The translations under genes were made by a program, and so were the position numbers. 64,000 nucleotides of DNA. Origin: Pseudovibrio sp. Tun.PSC04-5.I4 (GTDB lineage Bacteria; Pseudomonadota; Alphaproteobacteria; Rhizobiales; Stappiaceae). Location of the stretch: positions 248,001-312,000 of the forward strand of contig NZ_FNLB01000001.1 of the NCBI RefSeq assembly GCF_900104145.1, given 5' to 3'. Shown piece by piece: positions 53,978-63,592 of the stretch (position 1 is its first letter; every line of letters starts with the position of its first letter). A model generated the notes under the pieces. That model was given only the letters and a program-made list of their open reading frames with translations, had not been told where the DNA came from and did no database searches.

Positions 53978-55340
53978 TTAAAACAACATGGACAGCTTTG
54001 CGCTTAGGATTCCTGCCAGGTTTTGGCCGTAGGTTGCCCGTGACACTGTGCCTCCAACACGTACCACCGGCCCTGCCTTAAACTGATAGGTGAGCTCTGC
54101 ACCAGCAGATGGGCGAAACGCATTGCGCTTTGCAAATGCAGCTGTAACATTAGCCGATGACCCGCCGGAATACAAGATCTCAGAGGCATCCGCGTAAAGG
54201 TCAGCCTCCGCTGAAACGGTACCGGAAACACTCAGCTTACTTGTAACCGCGAAAGCGCTGCTTAAACCAAACTCAGCTACAAATTCTTTTTGTGTAACAC
54301 CTGCAAATGCTGCAGGTGCATCCAGTGCGGCACTCTCAACATAGCTGCCGCGTTCGCTGCGGATGAAGTAACCACCTGCAAACGGAGAGACTGTCAGGTC
54401 TGAACCCAGCTGATAATCATAACGCGCCTGGACGCCTGCACTGATAGAGCTTACATCTGCATCGCCCTGATCCTGTTGCACATTATCCAGTCCGTTACCA
54501 CGAATGAGCGTATAAGTTGCCCTGGTAAAAGCTGCATCTGCCCGCAAGCTGAGGCCATTCATCCGGCCTTCAGCAAAGCTGTATTGAGCAAACACACCAG
54601 TGCCGCCACCAACACCAAATTTGCTGGCCTGCTTTACAGTATCGATACGTTGCACACTCGCGTTGCCACCAAACTGGAGGTTATCGCTCAGGCGCAGTGC
54701 GCCGCTGGCCAGAAGTGCATAGCCGTTGCCGCTCTGGGCATCTGGACCTTGCAAACTGGCAAGCCCCTGCACACCAAGGCTGTAGGTTTTGCCAGCAGCA
54801 ACAGGGGTATACTGTGCGCGCAAAGCTTTTGTCTGTGTGCCAGATTGCTGAACGAGACTAGCAAGATCAACGGCTATTTGCTGTTTGGAGACCTGCACAT
54901 TTAGCAGATCCTGCATCTGAGTAGCGTATATGAAGGGACGGTCTGTTCCGGCATTATTTGAGGCAGTACCAATGATGACAGAGCTATCGCCGCTCACAGC
55001 ATTTGCATAGGGTTTTCCAGCATTATTCGTAGCTAGGGTTCCAAGGTCAATCATACCAGCGGCATCGGTGTATTTGAATGCCTGAGAATTGCCTGTCTCC
55101 GCTTCTGCCTCACCGGCAATAATCACCCCATCCGGGCTAATAGCACGCGCACAGGAACGACCGGAATTATCTGCTTTATATGTCCCAATGTTTACCAACC
55201 CGTGGCAACGGAGTAAAAATATACACGTTTCACATAACAATCGAATGCAGCGGCTCCCCGGCACTCAGCGCTGCGGAGGCGAAGATCAGAGAAGCGAGAG
55301 ACACACTGGCGGATAATCTAAGCGACAGGTATCTTGAAGT
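53978..55340 (-). pseudogene. Broken autotransporter-like gene (HAF repeats plus outer-membrane barrel)
   Basis: The open part (53978-55264, 428 codons) encodes HAF-type repeats (IGTYKADNSGRS, IDLGTLATNNAGKPYANAVSGDSSVIIG) and a C-terminal autotransporter beta-barrel of about 270 residues ending in the terminal Phe of LSMLF, as outer-membrane proteins do. It has no proper start; its first residues read CIRLLCETCIFLL, not a signal. About 60 bases upstream, another minus-strand frame encodes a Sec signal-like LRLSASVSLASLIFASAALSAG, then stops after LHSIVM. So the 5' part has been deleted and frameshifted. A functional protein is unlikely, though the barrel is intact. IS relics lie on both sides. 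Confidence 0.75.
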
Positions 55341-55470
55341 GGCGTAATATTAAATGTTCAAATAGAATATGAAGTTAAGTAATATTATAAGAAATCCGCG
55401 GCGCAATAGAAACGACTGTAAATAGTTACTATTTATAGAGTAAACACAATCAATTGAACTTAGGGATGCC

Positions 55471-55690
55471 ATGAATTTTTGGCTAATAATAATTCAGGCA
55501 GTACCGCTCTTCGTGATGATCCTAATAGTGTTCATCGTAATTTCGGAGCGAAAACCGTTTAACAGACACGATCTCGCGTCAATACTTCCGCTTGGTCGAG
55601 AGCACCATGTACTCAACCCCGCTCGATTAAAACTGGTCAGAAACCTTTGCTATTGGCCTATAGATTTGAACCTTTACAGCCTTCGCTCCC
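55471..55690 (+). pseudogene. Fragment of a small membrane protein gene
   Basis: The frame opens with a hydrophobic segment WLIIIQAVPLFVMILIVFIVI (residues 4-24) then a basic stretch. It is then cut by the IS6-type relic, after which the remaining frame is meaningless. A ribosome-binding site is weak. Possibly a truncated pilus or cytochrome-like membrane gene; evidence is thin. Confidence 0.3.
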
Positions 55691-56210
55691 GTTTTTGTAA
55701 GGCAAATGCGAGTTCGCGGCCCGGTTGTTTAAACCTTTGTGTGACCAGTGTTCAACATCTGGCATGACCGCGCATTTCGCAGCACCGTAAGATCTCAGTT
55801 TGTCAGTGACCATCCGTTTGGGCACGGCGCCTTGCTTCCTCAAAAGATCGATAAGCAAACGCTTCGCGGCCTTGGTATTGCGTTATTTTTGAAAAATTTC
55901 ACCGAGCACATGGCCGTCCTGATCAATGGTGCGCCCCAAATTATAGTCCTCGCTTTGGATCATGATCACCATTTCATCCAAAAGCCAGACATCGGTAGCG
56001 CTGGCTTTCTTTCGCCGCAGCTACCGGATATAAGCTAACACAAGCTTGATGCACCAGCGGCGAATGGCTTCATAAAAGACTTCAATACCGCGTTCAAGAA
56101 GCATTTCCCCCACTTCTCGCCGGCTGATGTGAAACGATGGAAAAGGCAAACAACGTGGGCGATAATTTGAGAGGGAAACGGTGACGCTTATAGCTAGTCG
56201 GAGCTGAGGT
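55665..56210 (-). mobile_element. IS6-family transposase relic
   Basis: On the minus strand, broken frames read HISRREVGEMLLERGIEVFYEAIRRW near 56040-56140, then WLLDEMV (about 55975), and LIDLLRKQGAVPKRMVTDKLRSYGAAK near 55760-55855, followed by NNRAANSHLP. These match the helix-turn-helix and DDE region of IS6 (IS26-like) transposases. Several frameshifts and a stop make it inactive. Confidence 0.85.
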
Positions 56211-56262
56211 CGCGTGCTAAGCTTAACGATCATTGCTAATGTGAAAGTTAAGTTAAATCACC

Positions 56263-56458
56263 GTGCCTAGACCTCAGGCTGAAACCATTCCCACCGAGTG
56301 TGGCCTGGATAGACTTACTATTCAAGAAGGTGGCAGAATGGCTTGGCAACAGCAGACCGAATACAGTCCGCGGGTGCGGGGTGAAACCATAGTGAGGCGC
56401 TTTAAACAAGTGGCCGACCTACCCTCAGTTCCCGAAAAATTGGCATTCAGAGGATAGA
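56263..56458 (+). mobile_element. IS5-family transposase relic 2
   Basis: The plus-strand frame contains RMAWQQQTEYSPRVRGETIVRRFKQV, equivalent to MAWQQRTGYDHRSREETLIGCGKKV in the relic at 61612. It is the C-terminal DDE region of the IS5-type transposase, truncated on both sides. Confidence 0.75.
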
Positions 56459-56669
56459 TGCGAAAGTTGGTGTCTTCGTTCTTAATAGGATGACAGTCAT
56501 GAGACGTCCGGCATTCGAGCGCATTTATATGTCTTAATTTTACGGTTAAAGGCTACCTGTAAGCTAATTTCGAATTACACAACAACATCAAGGCCAAATA
56601 CCCGTCAAAGACGAATTGGGCAACACGGCCTGGCAGCACCCATCTCTGGCATCGCATATCATTAAAATA

Positions 56670-56702
56670 AGTTGGCACAACACCTGCTGCATTATGCCAA
56701 CT
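56670..56702 (-). terminator. Terminator-like hairpin after the chemotaxis receptor gene
   Basis: AGTTGGCA (56670-56677) and TGCCAACT (56695-56702) pair with a 17-base loop. Read on the minus strand it is followed by a T-rich TTATTTTAATG. It lies 33 bases after the receptor stop codon. Stem is short, so moderate confidence. Confidence 0.45.
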
Positions 56703-56734
56703 CCAAGTTTACCATATCAAGCAGTTAGTTGATG

Positions 56735-58414
56735 CTATGTGTTTCGGACACCTTCCAGAAGAGTATCAACAATTTGCACTTGCTCCTGTGCATTCTTGTT
56801 TAACTGATTACAGGCGTGGTGTACGTGTTGAGCCGAATTGTTGGTTTCATCAGCCGTTGCGTTGATTTTACTCATATTCTCTGCAACTCCTTGTGTGCCG
56901 CAGGCCGCTTGCTGAACATTGCCGCTGATTTCATTTGTGGCAGCGCCTTGCTGCTCCATCGCCGCCGCAATTGACTGAGAAAACTCGTTGATCTCGTTAA
57001 TTGTACCCGTGATTTCTGCAATGGCCTGAACAGCGTCCTTGGAAGAACCCTGGATACTCAAGATCTGCTGAGAAATTTCCTCTGTCGCCTTTGACGTCTG
57101 ACTTGCGAGCTCTTTCACTTCTGAGGCCACAACAGCAAAGCCTTTACCGGATTCACCAGCTCTGGCAGCCTCAATCGTGGCATTCAATGCAAGCAGATTT
57201 GTCTGCTCAGCGATGTCCTTGATGAGAGTAACAACGTTTCCAATTTTTTGTGCGGCGACATCCAGACTAGCCACCTTATCGTTTGTCGCGATAGCAGCTT
57301 CAGAGGCATTGGAGATCGCCTGTGTTGTTTTGCTAACTTGTCGGGTTATCTCTTCGATGGAAGCGGAAAGCTCTTCAGAAGCTGATGCAACAGTTTGAAC
57401 ATTCGTTGAGGCTTCTTCAGCCGCTGCTGCTGCTGACGTTGTTTGAGCTGACGAATGCTCTGCTATTTCTGTCAGGCCATCAGCTGTTGAAATCAGTATT
57501 TCAAAATTCTTCCCAATATCGACGTTAAGCGCGGCCATACTTTCAGAGAAAGCGGCGATTAATTGGACTGTCTTTTGTTCGCGCCCTGCACGTTCTTCTG
57601 CGGTGACGTTGGCTTGTTCCTGAAGCTGCTCACGCTCGATAGAAAACTGTTTGAACTGGTTCAGGGAGCGGCTCAACTCGCCAAGCTCATCCTTTCGCTC
57701 AAGGCCAGTGATTTCTGCACTGAGATCACCCTGCGCCAAAGCTTTGGTTTGAGAATTAAGCGCCAGGAGCGGTTTGACAACCGAACGGATTACGACGACT
57801 GCAAGGGCGATTGCAAACAGAGCGAGTATGCTGGAGCTGGTCAAAGCTTTCCAAGCTGCGGAATAGAAAGCAGCATCAATATCTTCCAACAGAACACCAG
57901 AGCTAATCACCCAGCCCCAAGACGCAAACATTTGGGAATACGCGAGTTTTGGCTTAATCTCCCCATTGTTGGTTGCGATTGTATAGCTGGTGAAGCCACC
58001 GCCATTCGTGCCCTTAATTATCAAGTCACGTACGTAGTAGTCGCCGTTTGTGTCCTGAGTGTTATAGGAACTTTGACCCTCTTTTTCCGGGTTAAGCATC
58101 GACAAAACTCTGTTGTGGTTTTTGTCGGTTATGAAGAAGTAATTATTCCCCTGATATCGAACTTTCCGCAGTTGCTCGATGGAAAGCTTCTTTGCCTCCT
58201 CCACGGAAATAAGACCTGCTTTAGCATCTTTATATTTTTGGTTTATTTGCGCAATAGCAATTTCAACGACGCTGTTTAACTCCACGCGTTTTGTTACTTC
58301 AAGATTATCTTGAAGGTTTATTAGAGAAAGCAATACAATCCCAAATAAACTAAGTGTAAACACGGTAATAACTGCAGATAGTTTCTTAGATATTGACATA
58401 TACTTAATGTTCAT
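56735..58414 (-). CDS. Methyl-accepting chemotaxis protein with single Cache sensor
   Basis: A 559-residue membrane receptor. First helix at about residues 12-32, then a single-Cache domain with YQGNNYFFITDKNHNRVLSMLNPEKEGQSSY and ASWGWVISSGVLLEDIDAAF, second helix about 188-210 (SSILALFAIALAVVVIRSVV), then HAMP (VVKPLLALNSQTKALAQGDLSAEI). The signalling domain has the invariant tip IAEQTNLLALNATIEAARAGESGKGFAVVASEVKELA. The Cache type (sCache_2) often senses small organic acids. No CheW-binding pentapeptide is visible at the C-terminus (EGVRNT). The gene stands alone between relics of IS elements, but its frame is complete. Confidence 0.94.
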   Translation of the reverse strand: MNIKYMSISKKLSAVITVFTLSLFGIVLLSLINLQDNLEVTKRVELNSVVEIAIAQINQKYKDAKAGLISVEEAKKLSIEQLRKVRYQGNNYFFITDKNHNRVLSMLNPEKEGQSSYNTQDTNGDYYVRDLIIKGTNGGGFTSYTIATNNGEIKPKLAYSQMFASWGWVISSGVLLEDIDAAFYSAAWKALTSSSILALFAIALAVVVIRSVVKPLLALNSQTKALAQGDLSAEITGLERKDELGELSRSLNQFKQFSIEREQLQEQANVTAEERAGREQKTVQLIAAFSESMAALNVDIGKNFEILISTADGLTEIAEHSSAQTTSAAAAAEEASTNVQTVASASEELSASIEEITRQVSKTTQAISNASEAAIATNDKVASLDVAAQKIGNVVTLIKDIAEQTNLLALNATIEAARAGESGKGFAVVASEVKELASQTSKATEEISQQILSIQGSSKDAVQAIAEITGTINEINEFSQSIAAAMEQQGAATNEISGNVQQAACGTQGVAENMSKINATADETNNSAQHVHHACNQLNKNAQEQVQIVDTLLEGVRNT

Positions 58415-58679
58415 TTCATTTTTATATTGCTTGTTAGATGTATTTATTCTCGCGCTCAGTACTACTTATTGTTAATTTGCGCTAGCGACAAATATTCCAA
58501 AAATAATAACAACTTTTTATTGCAGTATGAGCAGCAGAATCTTTCGGAAAAAATGAAATAATTTTAACGTAAAAATACGCATTAAATGGGTCGTGTGGCA
58601 TAAAATGGCCGCGCTTGTCCGTCCCGTGTTCGAGTGCGTAATCACGACATGAGTTTAATGAGTAAGGGCGAGCTGTAAG

Positions 58680-59927
58680 TTAATTTTGAATTGTGGAACA
58701 CTGTCCCTCTGCTACACCATTCATGGTCCGTTCGTTGTCGACGATAAAGTCACGAAGGATCGACACTGCATCGCGTTCCTTCGACAACAGCAGCTGAAAT
58801 ACCATGTTGGAACCGTGAAGGAAGCCCAGTTCCACCGCGCAAAGATAAAACTCCCACATCCGGCAAAATGCCTCTTCGTATAGGTCCTTAGCTTCCTCAC
58901 GGCGTGCTTCGAACCGCGCTCGCCAATCGCGGATGGTGTAATAATAATGCAACCGTAAAATCTCGGTGTCACACACCCAAAGGCCAAGCCGTTCCGTTGA
59001 GGCAAAGACCTCTGACAAGGCCGGAACATATCCACCCGGGAAAATATACTTGCGAATAAAGGGCCCTGTGGTGCCAGGAGGGGTCATCCGCCCAACCGAA
59101 TGGATCACCGCAAACCCCTCATCGGTCAAACACTCACGAATCTTGCCAAAGTATGCATCCAGATGACCAATCCCGACGTGCTCCATCATACCAACGGAAA
59201 TCACCCGGTCGAATCTGCCTTCAAATTCGCGGTAATCCTTCAGCACGAACTCAACACTGTCTTCAACACCAGCCTCGGCAACCCTCTGCTTGGCGATCGT
59301 CACCTGCTCCGGTGAGACATTAAGCGAGGTTACTTTGGCACCGGCCTGCGCCATGCGAATCGCGAGTGAACCCCAGCCGCCCCCAATCTCGAGAACTCTC
59401 ATACCCGCCTTCAAGTCGAGTTTCGCCACCAGATGCGTGAGTTTGGCATCCTGAGCCTGTTCCAGACTGTCATCAGGCATGCGATAGTATCCGCAGCTGT
59501 AATTCAGCCCATCATCCAGAAACATCCGGTAGAGGTCCGTAGACAGGTCATAGTGATGGCGCGCCTGTGCTTTGGCGCGTTCCACGTTGTTCTTCTGTTG
59601 ATGACGCCGGATTGCCTTCCACCCCTTGCGCAGCAGGCTTTGGACCGGGTGCGCGCCAAGCGGTGCGCGGTTGATCGAGAACAGGAACATGAAATCATAG
59701 CAGGATGATCCCTCTTCCATGGTCAGTGTGCCGTCCATATACGCCTCACCGGCGGCAAGTTCAGGATTCAGGAACAAGGATCGATACAACTTCTTGTCGT
59801 GCAACCGGATTGTCACCGTAGGACCGTCGTCACCTGATCCAAACGTATGCAACATCCCGGCTACATCAAATACACGCATCTGACCACGTTTGACAAAAGA
59901 TCGCAGCAAACTCGACAACAAACGCAT
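58680..59927 (-). CDS. cfa: Cyclopropane-fatty-acyl-phospholipid synthase
   Basis: A 415-residue SAM-dependent enzyme adding a methylene bridge across a membrane phospholipid double bond. The N-terminal lipid-binding domain covers about residues 1-110. The family features are ARHHYDLSTDLYRMFLDDGLNYSCGYY, SAM motif VLEIGGGWGSLAIRMA, and SVGMMEHVG with the catalytic-site Glu, then FIRKYIFPGGYVPALSEV. No Cys-rich tail. A TTG at 59930 is in frame one codon earlier; ATG at 59925-59927 has GGGG upstream. Single gene; the upstream 425 bases are shared with the divergent Hsp70 gene. The family also includes tuberculostearic-acid and other methyltransferases. Confidence 0.94.
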   Translation of the reverse strand: MRLLSSLLRSFVKRGQMRVFDVAGMLHTFGSGDDGPTVTIRLHDKKLYRSLFLNPELAAGEAYMDGTLTMEEGSSCYDFMFLFSINRAPLGAHPVQSLLRKGWKAIRRHQQKNNVERAKAQARHHYDLSTDLYRMFLDDGLNYSCGYYRMPDDSLEQAQDAKLTHLVAKLDLKAGMRVLEIGGGWGSLAIRMAQAGAKVTSLNVSPEQVTIAKQRVAEAGVEDSVEFVLKDYREFEGRFDRVISVGMMEHVGIGHLDAYFGKIRECLTDEGFAVIHSVGRMTPPGTTGPFIRKYIFPGGYVPALSEVFASTERLGLWVCDTEILRLHYYYTIRDWRARFEARREEAKDLYEEAFCRMWEFYLCAVELGFLHGSNMVFQLLLSKERDAVSILRDFIVDNERTMNGVAEGQCSTIQN

Positions 59928-60352
59928 CAATCATGCCCCCCAGCACAAACAGCTATTTCCAAAACAGAAAATCAAAAATAGTTCGTTGGCATTCCCGGAA
60001 TATTCCAGCAGATTCTAGCCAATACATGGAAATAGTGGCTCTGAAATTAATGAACAACAGAACAAGAACCTAGTGTCCTATTGGTTCTTGTCGCAATCCT
60101 CAGAATTTCCCCATTATATTTAATGGTCACTCTCCACTAGTTTGCTTTTAAGCCAGTTTTCTCCCACCACCCACAGGGATATCCAAATCCTCAAAATTTT
60201 CACTGGTAATCCCATAGAACAGCGTGTATCTAGCTCGGCCCTCCTTAAAAACTTGGAGGTGTACCCCTGATATTTACCTATCCGTATAGTCAGAAATTCT
60301 GATTTACAGCGGGTTCGTTTTGCTTGCCGGATGACACTTGGAGAGACCGAGA
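59928..60352. promoter_or_regulatory. Divergent promoter region between cfa and the short Hsp70 gene
   Basis: About 425 bases hold no gene I can support. Promoters for both genes must lie here. No well-formed operator or terminator was seen. Confidence 0.4.
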
Positions 60353-61609
60353 ATGAGCATTGCATATGCTGGTATTGATTTTGGAACCTCCAACTCAACT
60401 GTGGGCGTCTTCTCTGGGGCCCTGCCAGAACTGATAAATTTAGATCAGGGTAACCCCGAAATGCCATCCGCTATTTTCTTCAATTTCGAAGATGAACAGA
60501 TCGTGTATGGTCGACAAGCGAAGCAAGAATACATCAGAGGCGACGAGGGGCGCCTTATGCAAGCGCTGAAGAGCATACTGGGTACTTCGCTCATTCAAGA
60601 GAAGACGGCTGTTATGGGCGGTCGTATGGCATTTAGAGACATCATTGCCTTGTATCTGCGCCAGTTGAAGCACAAGCTTGACGCTCACTTGAACGAAGAC
60701 GTGACAAAGGTCGTTCTAGGCCGCCCGGTTCACTTTATTGACGGCAATGAAACCGCTGATAAAGCAGCGCAGGATACGCTAGAAAGCATTGCCCGCCAGG
60801 AAGGCTTCAAAGATATTGCCTTCCAATATGAGCCAATTGCTGCGGCACTTGCATATGAACAAACGGTCGCTCAAGAGGAACTTATTCTCGTGCTTGATAT
60901 CGGCGGCGGTACTGCCGATTTCTCCATTATCCGCGTATCACCAGATCGGAGAAACGCACCTGACCGTAGCAATGATATCCTAGCCAATACCGGCGTACAT
61001 ATTGGCGGTACAGATTTCGACAGGCTTTTGTCGATGGCACAGGTTATGCCTCAGCTTGGTTATAAGACTCTGACTAAATGCGGGAAGCGCGCCCTGCCAT
61101 CGAAGTACTATTTTGATCTGGCAACCTGGCAATTTATCAACCAGCTCTACGCTCCTAACATCCTGCGGGAATTGAGTGAAGTTCGCCGGGAAGCCGCGCA
61201 GCCCCATCTGGTGGAGCGCCTTCGTGAGGTTATTCGCGCCAAAGACGGCCATGCTCTCGCAACACGGGTAGAGCAAGCCAAAATTGACCTATCCTCCGCT
61301 GACATCGCCACAGTAAAAATTGAGCTGGAAGAGGAAGATGTACTGCTGGAAATGTCAACCACTGAGTTCCGTGCAGCAATAGATGCATCAATTTGCAAGA
61401 TCGAGCAAACCATCAACGAAGCATTGAGCAACGCAGGTGTAACGGGCGACCAGATCAACAGCATGTTCCTAACCGGTGGAACAACACGCATCCCCTTATT
61501 GCGTCGCCATTTTCAAGAATTATTGCCAAATGCAACCATCGTAGAAGGTGACGTTTTTGGTGCCGTCGGCCTAGGCTTAGCTGCGGACGCCCGGCGTAAA
61601 TTTGCCTAG
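60353..61609 (+). CDS. Short Hsp70-family protein (YegD-like)
   Basis: A 418-residue actin-fold ATPase related to DnaK but lacking the substrate-binding domain. Phosphate 1 is AYAGIDFGTSNSTVGVF (residues 4-20), phosphate 2 is LVLDIGGGTADFSII (about 181-195), and the adenosine motif is MFLTGGTTRIPLLRR near residue 370. The 420-residue length matches the YegD group, whose role in the cell is poorly known. GGAG lies upstream of ATG 60353; a TTG at 60338 is the only earlier in-frame start. The stop codon is followed within three bases by IS5-type debris, but the C-terminus (GLGLAADARRKF) looks complete. Confidence 0.9.
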   Translation: MSIAYAGIDFGTSNSTVGVFSGALPELINLDQGNPEMPSAIFFNFEDEQIVYGRQAKQEYIRGDEGRLMQALKSILGTSLIQEKTAVMGGRMAFRDIIALYLRQLKHKLDAHLNEDVTKVVLGRPVHFIDGNETADKAAQDTLESIARQEGFKDIAFQYEPIAAALAYEQTVAQEELILVLDIGGGTADFSIIRVSPDRRNAPDRSNDILANTGVHIGGTDFDRLLSMAQVMPQLGYKTLTKCGKRALPSKYYFDLATWQFINQLYAPNILRELSEVRREAAQPHLVERLREVIRAKDGHALATRVEQAKIDLSSADIATVKIELEEEDVLLEMSTTEFRAAIDASICKIEQTINEALSNAGVTGDQINSMFLTGGTTRIPLLRRHFQELLPNATIVEGDVFGAVGLGLAADARRKFA

Positions 61610-61611
61610 GA

Positions 61612-62430
61612 ATGGACGGAATATAACGAAAGCCTGCGCCGGCACGGTGACATAGAAATCTGGATCGATGTCAGCGTCACAACGAGCTGGTTTGCTTCGC
61701 CTGCCAAACATCGTGGTCGCCCTCAGAAGTTCTCAGATATTGCCATCGAAACCTGCTTGCAGTTGAGGGTCGTGTTTAGCCTTGCGCTGCGGCAGACACA
61801 AGGATCCGTGCGCTCCTAGCTTGGATTGATGGGACTTAATCTGCCGGCCAGACTTTTCAATCCTTTCCTGTCGCGCCAGTGGCTTTAAGCTTTCGAGCCG
61901 CTAGCAAAAAGCCCAACCAGGGCCAAGCCAACTGGCGGTCGACAGCACGCGGGCGGAGGTTTTCGGGGCCGGAGAATGACAGAAAACTAAGCGCCGAACC
62001 TGGCGAAAATTGCATCTTGGCCTGTATCTGGAAAGTCGCGAGATCCAGTGTGCGGAGCTGACTGACGAGCACATTGGCGATCTGACAGCCCTACCGGATT
62101 TACTGGATCAGGTTGAGGATCCGGTTGCCCAGTTTCTTGGTGATGGGGCCTATGATGGCGAACAATGCCGAATATCCCTAGCAAGCCGCTTTGAGGACGT
62201 GGAAATCATTATTCCGCCGCCCAAAGCAGCTACCCCCAGCACGCAGACTGAGACCAATCCGACACGAACTGACAAGAATATTCTTTCCATTCAAGCAAAT
62301 GATCGCATGGCTTGGCAGCAGCGAACAGGCTATGACCACCGGTCCCGAGAGGAAACCTTGATAGGTTGCGGCAAGAAGGTGATCGGGCCACAATCAAATC
62401 TCGAAAGTTTAACAAACGGTTTTACATAAA
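61612..62430 (+). mobile_element. IS5-family transposase relic 3 (longest copy)
   Basis: The N-terminal part reads WTEYNESLRRHGDIEIWIDV... and HRGRPQKFSDIAIETCLQL (61613-61818), an IS5-type transposase opening. A deleted or scrambled section follows (61819-62005), then LGLYLESREIQCAELTDEHIGD, LGDGAYDGEQ and EIIIPPPKA in the DDE region, and MAWQQRTGYDHRSREETLIG near 62307. Stops and frameshifts make it inactive. Two shorter relics of the same element are at 53812 and 56263. Confidence 0.88.
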
Positions 62431-62902
62431 TTGGTGGCATCAACCGCACCTAGTATCCCAGCTTAGTAATTTCACGGCCCCAATAATGCGATGTAGCACA
62501 CCTCTCCATCGCAACCAGACAAGTTGGGTGCTTGTTTAATGTGGAAAGAATTTTGGACCGAGAAATTTTTCACGAAAATATAACGGTTCCATCGCTACTT
62601 GCGCCATAAATTTGAAAACCGTTCCTCGCCAAATCAACTTTAACTATTGCTAGTTTAGTCGTAGATGCTCTCCTGAGATTCAAATTAACGCCTACCAGTA
62701 TGGCAGGTATTTGAAGCACCGGCGTGGGGCATCCATTCCATCAGGACAGCTTCAAGAGGTATGCACGATAAAACAGATTAGAGTGCGCGTATGATCCTGA
62801 TAAAAGGCGGCGCACTCTAACCCTCGTCATGCTGCAAAAACTGCCGATTGGTACCCGTCATGCACTTAGGATTCTATTCCCTAAGAGTAATAAAGGCTTC
62901 TC
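62431..62902. other. Intergenic stretch before the orphan protein gene
   Basis: About 470 bases with no gene I can support, apart from the hairpin at 62778-62820, which probably ends the transcript of the orphan gene. Confidence 0.4.
62778..62820 (-). terminator. Terminator-like hairpin after the orphan protein gene
   Basis: TTAGAGTGCGC (62778-62788) and GCGCACTCTAA (62810-62820) form an 11-bp perfect stem around a 21-base loop. On the minus strand the stem is followed by TCTGTTTTATC. It lies 82 bases downstream of the orphan gene stop. Confidence 0.5.
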
Positions 62903-63592
62903 TTAGGCAGACGCCTTCTCCGATAGCCTCTCCGGGGCAGCCCATGTCCCATTATCTTTCATGGTGATGTTGATGACATCATATCCACCAGTAAAGTCAC
63001 AGAGGGCGGCATTTTCTCCTTTTTCAGTGAAGTCCATCACCGTTCCCGGTGTGTAGTCGCCTGTTGCTACGTAGAATTGCAATATTGGTTCACAATCTAC
63101 CGCAACACTCGCTTCTGCTGGGATAAAATTGGAGAGCACATTAGAGCCATCTCCAGTCTCAACCGCAGACCCAACATTATAATGTTTGTTCGGAGCAAAA
63201 GGAGGAACGTAAATCCGGAATGCTCCTTTTTGAACATCCTTATCAAAAACGGCATTGGATAGCCCTAATGGATCTAAGGTTGCTTTTGTACTATCGGCGG
63301 CGGTCCCCTTTATTGGGGCAATATCAATCTTTACAGAGGATGTTTCATACCCAGAAGATTCGCCAACAACAGGGGTACTATGTGCTTGCTGAAGACCAGC
63401 GTGAAATTGCATATTAACCTGAAATGTTAATAGCTTTTCATTATCAGGGGTGCTGGGCGCTAATTCCTGAGAGTACGCACTGTTCGTATATACTTTTTGT
63501 CCCCCGACATAAATCGCAGGTTTTTGAAAAATAAAGAATTTTCGGGGAGTTGGTGTTAGATTTTTGACATGTATAGTCAGTAATGTTGGCAT
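62903..63592 (-). CDS. Orphan 229-residue protein of unknown function
   Basis: I do not recognise this protein. It has no signal peptide, no membrane helix and only two cysteines (near 178 and 205). It appears beta-rich: TLLTIHVKNLTPTPRKFFIF at residues 3-22, then AIYVGGQKVYTN, repeated small polar loops, FRIYVPPFAPNKHYNVGSA near 126-144, and TGGYDVINITMKDNGTW near 208-224. The opening resembles an immunoglobulin-like or inclusion-body-matrix-like fold, but this is only an impression. GGAGG seven bases before the ATG (63590-63592) shows it is translated. The upstream region is very AT-rich, as for strongly expressed or acquired genes. It has its own terminator-like hairpin and no gene partners in the window. 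Confidence 0.75.
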   Translation of the reverse strand: MPTLLTIHVKNLTPTPRKFFIFQKPAIYVGGQKVYTNSAYSQELAPSTPDNEKLLTFQVNMQFHAGLQQAHSTPVVGESSGYETSSVKIDIAPIKGTAADSTKATLDPLGLSNAVFDKDVQKGAFRIYVPPFAPNKHYNVGSAVETGDGSNVLSNFIPAEASVAVDCEPILQFYVATGDYTPGTVMDFTEKGENAALCDFTGGYDVINITMKDNGTWAAPERLSEKASA

